Source of the DNA: Alphaproteobacteria bacterium
Lineage (GTDB): Bacteria > Pseudomonadota > Alphaproteobacteria > Rhizobiales > Aestuariivirgaceae
DNA: 19,207 bases
NCBI GenBank assembly: GCA_020441605.1
Contig: JAGRLX010000144.1
Coordinates: 1,620 to 20,826, forward strand
Direction of reading: 5' to 3'
The notes beneath the pieces are model-generated. The model was not told the DNA's origin. It ran no database searches and worked only from the letters and a program-made list of their open reading frames with translations. Below are positions 1 to 6,046 of this stretch, in pieces. The translations under genes and the position numbers were made by a program. Within the stretch, counting starts at the first letter, position 1. Every line of letters starts with the position of its first letter.

Positions 1-1
1 C

Positions 2-331
2 GGCACCAATGACCTGACCCAGACCACATTCGGCATCAGCCGCGACGATGCCGCCCGGTTCATCGGCGAATACACGGCCAAGGGAATCTTCAAGGCCGAC
101 CCCTTCGTGACGCTCGACGTCGATGGTGTGGGTGAACTGGTGCGAATCGCCAGCGAGCGCGGTCGCGAGACTCGGCCGGACATCAAACTCGGCATTTGCG
201 GCGAGCACGGTGGCGATCCCGCCTCGATTCATTTCTGCGAGAAGACTGGCCTTGACTATGTGTCCTGCTCGCCCTTCCGGGTGCCCATTGCGCGGCTCGC
301 CGCTGCGCAGGCAAGCCTCTCAAAGGATTGA
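2..331 (+). CDS. ppdK: Pyruvate, phosphate dikinase, C-terminal end (partial)
   Basis: The last 109 codons of a gene that begins upstream of the window, read in frame from base 2 to a TGA stop. PPDK interconverts pyruvate, ATP and phosphate with PEP, AMP and pyrophosphate, and is cytosolic. What is visible is the C-terminal PEP/pyruvate-binding barrel: the GTNDLTQ motif at the very start, the ADPF segment, then [10 protein letters not shown], which carries the catalytic Cys of the PEP-utilising enzyme family, and the closing stretch with [17 protein letters not shown]. The VSCSP ending and the [11 protein letters not shown] stretch fit PPDK better than PEP synthase or PTS enzyme I. The next gene is co-directional after 160 bases. 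The reading is secure; only the N-terminal domains cannot be checked. Confidence 0.95.
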   Translation, partial: GTNDLTQTTFGISRDDAARFIGEYTAKGIFKADPFVTLDVDGVGELVRIASERGRETRPDIKLGICGEHGGDPASIHFCEKTGLDYVSCSPFRVPIARLAAAQASLSKD

Positions 332-420
332 TTGTTTTGACTTGGCACAGGTCCGGTTACGGGGTTTTTACCATGTCGTCTTTTGGGCGGGAAAATGGCG
401 GCTTTCGGTTGCCGGCATGG

Positions 421-436
421 TTAACCTATGCTAAAC
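421..436 (+). promoter_or_regulatory. Candidate CtrA-type box upstream of the cell-wall hydrolase
   Basis: TTAACCTATGCTAAAC matches the alphaproteobacterial CtrA pattern TTAA-N7-TTAAC with one mismatch in the second half-site. It lies 56 bases before the chosen start of the cell-wall hydrolase, a class of gene often under cell-cycle control in this group. Only pattern similarity supports it. The rest of the 332-491 gap shows no convincing promoter or terminator. Confidence 0.3.
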
Positions 437-491
437 GCTCCGGGCATAGACTACCGCGTGTTAACAGTGCCGCAATCAAACGCGGCCAACG

Positions 492-1478
492 GTGAGTCGA
501 GGGGAAGTGAAGAAAGCAGGGCGCGTTTATAGGCCGGCCAGGCCTGCCAGACGAGACGAGTATATGATTCCCGAGCGCCGTGGTGCGGTACGGGAATATG
601 CGCCCATTGCCTTTGGCGGGGCGATGCTCATCGTATCCTTTGCCTTCGCCGGCCATTACATGGGCAAGAACGCCGATGCGCACAATGCCATGGCGGACGA
701 AAGCCTTTCCGCCATTGCCGCCCCGTCCACCAATATCGTTTCCAAGGGTTCGCTGCTGCCCGAAGGCACCAGCTATGACATCATCAACGCTGCCGCGGCC
801 GTTAAGTCAGACCCGCCAATAGCCACCTCTGGCAAGGGCGACAATGTGGCGGCGCATGTGCAGGTCGTCACCAAGACCGATAACTCGAGCTTTCGCATCG
901 TGCCCGCCGCGGTTAATCTGCGCGATGACAACCTGACCACCGGCGAAGCCAAACCACGGCTCCTGACGCCGCCGAAGGCGAAGATCGAAGCGGCCTTCAA
1001 ACTCAAGCGCAGCGAGAAGCAGCAGGCAGCCGCCACGCCGAAGCGCAGCGAGAAGCAGGTGGAGAATGCGCGCCGCCGCGTGCAGCTGGCCGAGGAAAAT
1101 TGCCTTGCCCGCGCCATCTATTTCGAGGCCCGCTCCGAATCCGAACTGGGCCAGCTCGCCGTGGCCAAGGTGATTCTCAACCGCGTCCGCGACAAGGACT
1201 ATCCCAGCACGATTTGCGGCGTGGTCTACCAGGGGTCGGGATCGCGCAATTCCTGCCAGTTCTCGTTTGCTTGCGACGGTCTGCCGGACGATGTCCGCAA
1301 TCCGAAGTCCTGGGCCAACTCCAAGCGTCTGGCTCAGAAGGCCTTAGCGGGCGATGCTAAGGTGGCAGCCATCGGTAGTGCGACCAACTATCACGCTGAC
1401 TATGTGCGTCCGAAATGGGCCAAGAACATGCGCCGGCTGATCAAGATCGGCCGCCACATCTTCTACTCCGATACCTGA
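492..1478 (+). CDS. Membrane-anchored SleB-type cell wall hydrolase
   Basis: A 328-residue protein. Residues 1-35 are basic and cytoplasmic, residues 36-58 form one hydrophobic membrane segment, residues 60-200 are a low-complexity Ala/Lys/Ser periplasmic linker, and residues 204-326 are a hydrolase_2 (SleB-like) domain. That domain shows CLARAIYFEARSE, with Glu212 as the expected catalytic residue of this lysozyme-like fold, then AVAKVILNRV, QFSFACDG and a late NYHADYVRPKW. The family cleaves glycan strands of peptidoglycan; here it would act in the periplasm from an inner-membrane anchor. The start is uncertain. GTG at 492 gives the longest frame but no clear Shine-Dalgarno. ATG at 564 also keeps the membrane segment. 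An exact 18-bp duplication sits in the linker. It follows ppdK on the same strand and converges on the hydroxyacid dehydrogenase gene. Confidence 0.88.
   Translation: MSRGEVKKAGRVYRPARPARRDEYMIPERRGAVREYAPIAFGGAMLIVSFAFAGHYMGKNADAHNAMADESLSAIAAPSTNIVSKGSLLPEGTSYDIINAAAAVKSDPPIATSGKGDNVAAHVQVVTKTDNSSFRIVPAAVNLRDDNLTTGEAKPRLLTPPKAKIEAAFKLKRSEKQQAAATPKRSEKQVENARRRVQLAEENCLARAIYFEARSESELGQLAVAKVILNRVRDKDYPSTICGVVYQGSGSRNSCQFSFACDGLPDDVRNPKSWANSKRLAQKALAGDAKVAAIGSATNYHADYVRPKWAKNMRRLIKIGRHIFYSDT
1005..1058 (+). repeat. In-frame 18-bp direct repeat in the hydrolase linker
   Basis: AAGCGCAGCGAGAAGCAG occurs at 1005-1022 and again, identical in all 18 bases, at 1041-1058. The period is 36 bp. Both copies are in frame and encode KRSEKQ at residues 172-177 and 184-189 of the cell-wall hydrolase, separated by QAAATP. 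Identity at the wobble positions suggests a recent tandem duplication in the linker. Confidence 0.85.
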
Positions 1479-1573
1479 TCACCAGAACCGGTCTTTGCCC
1501 CCATCGGAACCTGGACGGAGCTCGCCTTCGCGGCCGTGTCATGCCACGCCGGGATGCTCCGGCCTGATGCGGC

Positions 1574-2545
1574 CTATGCGCCGAGGCCGATATCCCTGGC
1601 ATTGACCACCAGCTTCGGATCCAGCCTGCCCTGAAAACAATCAATGATATTCTGGGCCGCGGCGATCGCCATGCGCCGCGCACATTCCTGGGTCAGGCCA
1701 GCATTATGGGGACTGATGGTGAGGCGGTCGTTGCCAAGAAGGGGATGGCCCGCGGCCGGCGGTTCGTCCACCAGGACGTCAAGCGCCGCGCCGGCCAAGG
1801 CACCGCCGCGCAAGGCGGCATCGAGGGCCGCCTCGTCGACGAGGCCGCCGCGGGCCGCGTTGATCACGGTCGCACCCGGCTTCATGAGGCCCAGTTCACG
1901 AACCCCCAGAAGAGAGCCATCGGGCGATGCCGGCATGTGCAGACTCACATAATCCGCCCTGGCTAAAGCCTGATCCAGCTCCGCCACATGGGTTACGCCA
2001 ACTTCGGCCATTGCCTCAGCAGATACGAAGGGATCGAAAGCCATGACCGACATGCCGAAAGCCTGGGCCAGTTGCGCGACGCGCCGGCCGATGCGGCCGA
2101 AGCCCAGAAGGAGCAACGACTTTTCATCTAACTCTGTCGGCTCGAAACGGTTGCGCTCGTTCCATCGGCCCTGTCTGGCTGCCTGGTCGTAGTAGACCGT
2201 GCGGCGGGCGGCGGCGAGCATCAGCATCAGCGTATGCTCGGCCACTGCGCGGGAGTTGACATCGCCCACCACGGCAAGCGGGATGGCGCGGGTATTGAGA
2301 GCCGCGACATCGATCGCATCATAGCCTACGCCATGGCGGGATACGATGCGGAGCTTAGGTGCGGCTGCGATCTCGGCTTCGCGCATCACCTGGGTGCGGA
2401 TCAGGACCGCTTCGGCCCGGTCGAGATAAGGCGCGTAGGAGTCCAGCGACACCTCCTCGACCAGATCGAAAGTGATGCCCGGCGTGGCCTCCAGCAGGTC
2501 AATACCCGCGGCATGGATCTTTCCAGCGATCAATACGTGAGGCAT
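1574..2545 (-). CDS. D-isomer-specific 2-hydroxyacid dehydrogenase
   Basis: A 323-residue NAD(P)-dependent dehydrogenase of the SerA/GyaR family, interconverting a 2-keto acid and a D-2-hydroxy acid. The catalytic domain is split (about 1-98 and 290-323) around a Rossmann domain with the GFGRIG fingerprint at 148-153 and Asp171 after the second strand, which favours NAD over NADP. The catalytic triad is visible: Arg232 in NAARGGLVDE, Glu261 in DEPP, His280 in SPHNAG. The ATG at 2545 is chosen because MPHVLIAG is the typical family start. It lies one base beyond the aldolase stop (TGACATG on the coding strand), so it is probably translationally coupled. No C-terminal ACT domain is present, so it is not a long SerA. 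Last gene of the three-gene - strand operon. Its substrate is unknown; hydroxypyruvate, glyoxylate or a longer 2-keto acid from the aldolase step are possible. Confidence 0.9.
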   Translation of the reverse strand: MPHVLIAGKIHAAGIDLLEATPGITFDLVEEVSLDSYAPYLDRAEAVLIRTQVMREAEIAAAPKLRIVSRHGVGYDAIDVAALNTRAIPLAVVGDVNSRAVAEHTLMLMLAAARRTVYYDQAARQGRWNERNRFEPTELDEKSLLLLGFGRIGRRVAQLAQAFGMSVMAFDPFVSAEAMAEVGVTHVAELDQALARADYVSLHMPASPDGSLLGVRELGLMKPGATVINAARGGLVDEAALDAALRGGALAGAALDVLVDEPPAAGHPLLGNDRLTISPHNAGLTQECARRMAIAAAQNIIDCFQGRLDPKLVVNARDIGLGA

Positions 2546-2546
2546 G

Positions 2547-3365
2547 TCAGTAACTGCTGTTCTGGGGGGCTTCGGTTGCCGCCGCACTTTCGCCGATGGC
2601 CTGGCGCGCGGCGTTGACGCTGGCCTGTGCGGCCCCGGCCAGAAGACGCACATCATTCGAGATCGTCACCATGTCGAACCCCCAGGACACAGCCTTGGCG
2701 GCATAGGCTGGCGTACCGCAATGCAGACTGGCGCGGATGCCGGCGCCATGGGCGGCCCGCAGAATGCGCTGTATCGCTTCAACCATCTCCGGTTCCTCGC
2801 GATCGAAGCCGGTGGCATATTTGCGCCCGGTGAGTCCAAGGGTGAGGTCGGCCGGCCCTATATAGACGCCGTCGAGCCCGGGTGTCGAAACGATATCATC
2901 CAGGTTCCTCATCGCTTCGTCCGTCTCGATCATTGCCAGGCACAGGACCTCTCCGTCAGCTTTCTGGCCATAGTCGCCACCTGCTGAAAAGAGTGCTCGT
3001 GTCGGCCCAAAACTACGAACGCCATTTGGTGGATAGCGCATGTAGGACACCAGTTTCTCGGCTTCGGCCCGATTGTTCACCATAGGGCATATGATGCCAT
3101 AGGCCCCAGCATCCAGCGATTTCATGATCGGCGCCGGATCGAGCCAGGGCACCCGCACCATCGGCGTTACGCCGCTGGCGCGCATGGCCTGCAGCATGGT
3201 GGTGGCCATCTCGTAGCCGATCAGACCATGCTGAAGATCGACCGTGACGGAATCATAGCCCTGCGCCGCCATGATCTCCGCCGAGAACGGACAGGCCATC
3301 GACAGCCAGCCGTTGATCACCGGCTTGCCTTCCGCCCAGCGGGCACGTATTCCGTTGGGGACCAT
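2547..3365 (-). CDS. HpcH/HpaI-family class II aldolase
   Basis: A 272-residue TIM-barrel aldolase of the HpcH/HpaI family, which uses a divalent metal to cleave 2-keto-4-hydroxy acids to pyruvate (or a related enolate donor) and an aldehyde. Visible residues by alignment to HpaI are His46 in VDLQHGLIGYE, Arg71 in VRVPW, the metal ligands Glu147 in MIETDE and Asp173 in IGPADL, and the RYPPNGVRSFGP segment at 110-121. The length is normal for the family. The ATG at 3365 has a strong GGGAGG seven bases upstream (complement of 3373-3378), directly against the stop of the preceding dehydrogenase. The pairing with an SSADH-like gene resembles the last two steps of homoprotocatechuate degradation, where HpaI releases succinic semialdehyde. 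The iol genes next door suggest a cyclitol-derived substrate instead. A run of six G near 2564-2569 lies in the last codons, so the extreme C-terminus is the least certain part. Confidence 0.9.
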   Translation of the reverse strand: MVPNGIRARWAEGKPVINGWLSMACPFSAEIMAAQGYDSVTVDLQHGLIGYEMATTMLQAMRASGVTPMVRVPWLDPAPIMKSLDAGAYGIICPMVNNRAEAEKLVSYMRYPPNGVRSFGPTRALFSAGGDYGQKADGEVLCLAMIETDEAMRNLDDIVSTPGLDGVYIGPADLTLGLTGRKYATGFDREEPEMVEAIQRILRAAHGAGIRASLHCGTPAYAAKAVSWGFDMVTISNDVRLLAGAAQASVNAARQAIGESAAATEAPQNSSY

Positions 3366-3378
3366 GTGGCCGCCTCCC

Positions 3379-4815
3379 TTAAACTGTCACCTGCGTGAGC
3401 TTCACATTCATGTAGTCTAGTATGCCTTCGCTACCGCCTTCGCGACCCATGCCGCTGGCCTTGATGCCGCCGAAGGGGGCTTCCGCCGCCGCCAGTGCGA
3501 AGCTGTTGATGCCCACCATGCCGCACTCGATCCGCGCCGCCGCTTCGCGCATGCGCTTCGGCTCGCGGGTGAAGACATAGGCGGCTAGGCCCATGTCGCT
3601 GGAATTGGCGCGGGCATAGACCTCGTCGGCGGTGGCGAAGGGGGTGATGGCCGCAATCGGCCCGAAGTTCTCCTCAGCCAATGCCAGGGCCTGATCGGGA
3701 AGGCCTGATATGACGGTGGGCGCGAAGAAGAACCCCTTGTTCTGCTCCGCCGGCCGGCTGCCACCGGTCTCGACACGCCCGCCGTGCGTCCGGGCATCCG
3801 CGATGATCGCATCCATCGCATCGATCCGTCGCTGGTTGATCAGCGGCCCCATCTGGGATGCTTCGTCCAGTCCGTGGCCGAGCTTCAGCGCTTTCGCCCT
3901 CGCGGCAAAGCCCGCGACAAACTTGTCATGGAGGGATTCGTGCACATAGAAGCGGTCGCCGGTGACGCAGACCTGCCCGGCATTGGCATATTTTACCGGC
4001 ACGCAGGTATCGAGCACCGCATCCAGCGGGGCATCCTCGAACACGATGACCGGAGCATTGCCGCCAAGTTCCATGGTGGTGCGCTTGAAGGTTGCGGCGG
4101 CATCGCGGATCATCTGCTGACCGACAGTGGTGGAACCGGTGAGCGACACCTTCCGCACCTTGGGCGATGCCATGAGCGGCGCATAGGTGGTGCCGGTCGG
4201 GCCGACAACCAGGTTGACCACGCCGGCCGGGACGCCAGCCTCCTTCAGACAGGCCACGATCAGCATGGCCGTGCCCGGCGTCTCGCGCGACGGGCGCAGG
4301 ATGATCGAACACCCGGCGGCCAGGGCCGGGGCAATCTTCCGGGCGACCAGGAAGGCGGGAAAATTCCACGCGGTGAAGGCCGCGGCGATCCCCACCGGCT
4401 CGTGCGTGACTTCAATCTTTCCGCCGGGCGCCCGGCTCTCGATGATCCGCCCATAGATGCGGCGGGCCTCCTCGGCGTACCAGCGGAACTGGTCCACCGA
4501 CAGACCCCACTCGCGCCGCGCCTGAGCAATGGGCTTGCCGGTCTCAAGAGTGATGCGCCGGGCCGCATCCTCAGTCCGGGCCTGCATCGCCTGAGCGGCG
4601 GCATGTAGCAGATCGGCCCGCGTCCAGGCCGGGGTGGAGCGCCAGGCCGCCAGACCCTTCTCGGCCGCGGCGATGGCCTCCTCGGTATCGGCAACCGACG
4701 CCGCCGCCGATGTCCCGATGACCTCTCCAGTCGCTGGATCGACAATCTCGAGCGGGCCGCCGCCGCCCGCGACCCGCCATTCTCCGTCTATGAAAAGCCC
4801 ATGACTTCTGTACAT
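3379..4815 (-). CDS. NAD(P)-dependent aldehyde dehydrogenase, SSADH-like
   Basis: A 478-residue aldehyde dehydrogenase that oxidises an aldehyde to its acid. Motifs in order are FTAWNFPAF (Asn151), GSTTVGQ at 227-233 in the cofactor site, MELGGNAP with general base Glu249, AGQVCVTGDRFYVH with nucleophile Cys283, and the late EENFGP and APFGGIKASGMGREGG typical of succinate-semialdehyde dehydrogenases. The position that is usually Lys in the KPS/KPA motif is Arg174 (ILRPSRETP). Start: an in-frame ATG exists at 4899, but MYRSHGLFIDGEW is the normal family start, and GGAGG lies ten bases before the ATG at 4815. First gene of the - strand operon, 13 bases before the aldolase, and divergent from the RpiR regulator. 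The substrate is probably the aldehyde made by the aldolase, for example succinic, malonic or tartronic semialdehyde; the sequence does not decide which. Confidence 0.9.
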   Translation of the reverse strand: MYRSHGLFIDGEWRVAGGGGPLEIVDPATGEVIGTSAAASVADTEEAIAAAEKGLAAWRSTPAWTRADLLHAAAQAMQARTEDAARRITLETGKPIAQARREWGLSVDQFRWYAEEARRIYGRIIESRAPGGKIEVTHEPVGIAAAFTAWNFPAFLVARKIAPALAAGCSIILRPSRETPGTAMLIVACLKEAGVPAGVVNLVVGPTGTTYAPLMASPKVRKVSLTGSTTVGQQMIRDAAATFKRTTMELGGNAPVIVFEDAPLDAVLDTCVPVKYANAGQVCVTGDRFYVHESLHDKFVAGFAARAKALKLGHGLDEASQMGPLINQRRIDAMDAIIADARTHGGRVETGGSRPAEQNKGFFFAPTVISGLPDQALALAEENFGPIAAITPFATADEVYARANSSDMGLAAYVFTREPKRMREAAARIECGMVGINSFALAAAEAPFGGIKASGMGREGGSEGILDYMNVKLTQVTV

Positions 4816-4892
4816 CGTATTCCGGCCTCCATCGTACGGGCGCAGCAAGAAAGCCGGCAAACCATGCCAAGCGGCAATTTGCGCAACATGAA

Positions 4893-4921
4893 TTGTCAAA
4901 AAGAATGTGCAGCAATGAAAA
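4893..4921 (+). promoter_or_regulatory. Possible promoter for the RpiR regulator gene
   Basis: TTGTCA at 4893-4898, 17 bases, then TGAAAA at 4916-4921, pointing toward the regulator gene at 4965. The -10 is poor. Its overlap with the palindrome would allow autoregulation. Confidence 0.25.
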
Positions 4922-4932
4922 TTTCATGTCAA
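4904..4932 (-). promoter_or_regulatory. Candidate promoter for the aldehyde dehydrogenase operon
   Basis: On the - strand there is a perfect TTGACA (complement of 4927-4932), a 17-base spacer and CACATT (complement of 4904-4909, a weak -10). Transcription would start near 4897, giving a leader of about 80 bases to the ATG at 4815. The 13-bp palindrome fills most of the spacer. A second TTGACA on the same strand lies at 4894-4899 but has no fitting -10. Confidence 0.4.
4915..4927. promoter_or_regulatory. Perfect 13-bp palindrome, candidate RpiR operator
   Basis: ATGAAAATTTCAT has two perfect six-base arms around a central A. It sits in the 149-bp gap between the divergent aldehyde dehydrogenase and RpiR genes, inside the spacer of the best - strand promoter and over the possible + strand -10. 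RpiR-family regulators bind AT-rich palindromes as dimers, and a regulator gene is 38 bases away. The position fits repression of both arms. Its role is inferred from position and symmetry only. Confidence 0.5.
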
Positions 4933-4964
4933 GATGAGGTTCTGTCAGGCAGCAAGGATGCGGC

Positions 4965-5936
4965 ATGGGAAAAGATCGACCACTGACGTCCGCCATAGTC
5001 GGCGCGCGGCGCGACAGCGCCGTACCGGAAAACTACGAGGGTGTGGTCAATCTCATCACCACAGAATACCCCAGGCTGTCGCAGGGTTATCAGCAGATCG
5101 CCCGCTTCTTCACCCAGAACCCGAATGTTATCGCGCTCGAATCGATCAATGCGATCGCCCAGAAATGCGACGTGCATCCATCGAGCCTGGTGCGCTTCGC
5201 CCAGAACCTGGGCTATACCGGCTTCAAGCAGTTGCAGGCGGTGTTTCAGACCCGCCTTGCGACGGCGGCGCCCGGATTCCGCGAACGGATCAGCGCTCTG
5301 GAGGGCGAACTCTCCCGCAGGGCGAGTGACGGTAACCTTGGTTTCCTCAAGGATATCGTGGTTCGCGATATTGCCTCACTTCAGGGCCTGATGGAAAGCG
5401 TGAGCGAGGAAGCCCTTTCGGAGGCCGCGAGGCTGCTGACCGGTGCTCATACCATCTATATCGCCGGGCAATTGCGGTCTGAACCGATCGCCTTGTTGCT
5501 CCGCTACCTCCTGACGATGTTGCACCGCCGGGTAATTCTGCTCGATCCTGCCGGAGGGCTGGCGCAAGAGATCGCGCTCACGATGGGAGACAACGACGTG
5601 CTGCTGGCCATCGCCTTCCGTCACTATGCCAAGGAAGTTGTGGCCATTGCAGATGGGGCCGCGGCGACCAAGACGCCTGTCATCGCCATCACCGACAGTC
5701 AGCTTTCACCACTTGCAAAAGGCGCCAAGGTTCTGTTCACGGTGCCGGAAGACGAATACAGTTTCTCGCGATCGCTCGCCGCCCCCATGTGCCTGGTCCA
5801 GTGTCTTGCCACGGCGACGGCCGCCGTGCTTCAACCCGCCCTTGGCGCCGTGCCGCGCATCCCGAGCGTCACCGAAATTGCCCGCGACGAACGGGCCCGG
5901 TTGCCGCACCCGGCTCGAATTCGCAAGGGAATCTGA
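4965..5936 (+). CDS. MurR/RpiR-family transcriptional regulator (HTH + SIS)
   Basis: A 323-residue regulator. An N-terminal HTH_6 domain covers about residues 24-100, with SQGYQQIARFF and the recognition region SINAIAQKCDVHPSSLVRFAQNLGYTGFKQLQ. A SIS sugar-phosphate-binding domain covers about 150-290, with TIYIAGQLRSEPIA, VLLAIAFRHYAKEV and PVIAITDSQLSPLAKGA. Family members sense phosphorylated sugars or their breakdown products and control the adjacent catabolic genes. The ATG at 4965 has AAGGA six bases upstream. It is divergent from the aldehyde dehydrogenase operon and precedes iolD by 110 bases on the same strand, so it is the natural regulator of both arms. In rhizobia, IolR of this family controls inositol genes; that link is an analogy here. 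The first 20 residues are poorly conserved in kind and the true start could lie slightly downstream. Confidence 0.92.
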   Translation: MGKDRPLTSAIVGARRDSAVPENYEGVVNLITTEYPRLSQGYQQIARFFTQNPNVIALESINAIAQKCDVHPSSLVRFAQNLGYTGFKQLQAVFQTRLATAAPGFRERISALEGELSRRASDGNLGFLKDIVVRDIASLQGLMESVSEEALSEAARLLTGAHTIYIAGQLRSEPIALLLRYLLTMLHRRVILLDPAGGLAQEIALTMGDNDVLLAIAFRHYAKEVVAIADGAAATKTPVIAITDSQLSPLAKGAKVLFTVPEDEYSFSRSLAAPMCLVQCLATATAAVLQPALGAVPRIPSVTEIARDERARLPHPARIRKGI

Positions 5937-5951
5937 CTTATGGCGAGCACA

Positions 5952-5988
5952 TGCAATAACGCTTGCTTGAATGCTGTGACTGCAATAA
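5952..5988 (+). repeat. TGCAATAA direct repeat upstream of iolD
   Basis: TGCAATAA occurs at 5952-5959 and 5981-5988, 29 bases apart, in the AT-rich gap before iolD. This could be a pair of regulator half-sites on nearly the same DNA face (just under three helical turns). An eight-base repeat in AT-rich DNA can also arise by chance. Confidence 0.35.
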
Positions 5989-6003
5989 ATATTCCATTAT
6001 AAA
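5976..6003 (+). promoter_or_regulatory. Candidate promoter for iolD-iolE-idh
   Basis: GTGACT at 5976-5981 (four of six to TTGACA), a 16-base spacer and TATAAA at 5998-6003. It lies in a markedly AT-rich stretch between the regulator stop and iolD, leaving a leader of about 35 bases. This implies that iolD is transcribed separately from the regulator. A second box, GTGACA at 6011-6016, is too close to the start codon to be a -35. Confidence 0.4.
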
Positions 6004-6046
6004 ATCAAATGTGACAAACGTTCCAAATGAATTGGGAGGTGAAATG

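Noticed and set aside
350..370. Rho-independent terminator after ppdK at the GGGGTTTTT run
   Set aside because: Only a three-pair stem can be formed ahead of the T-run.
1548..1574. GC-rich hairpin (GCCGG-6-CCGGC) between the convergent hydrolase and hydroxyacid dehydrogenase genes, as a terminator
   Set aside because: The stem is only five pairs and no T-run follows on either strand. Such short inverted repeats are common in this base composition.
2546..2656. Extended N-terminus of the hydroxyacid dehydrogenase gene
   Set aside because: The extra 37 codons lie within the aldolase gene, are Pro/Arg-rich and precede a normal family start.
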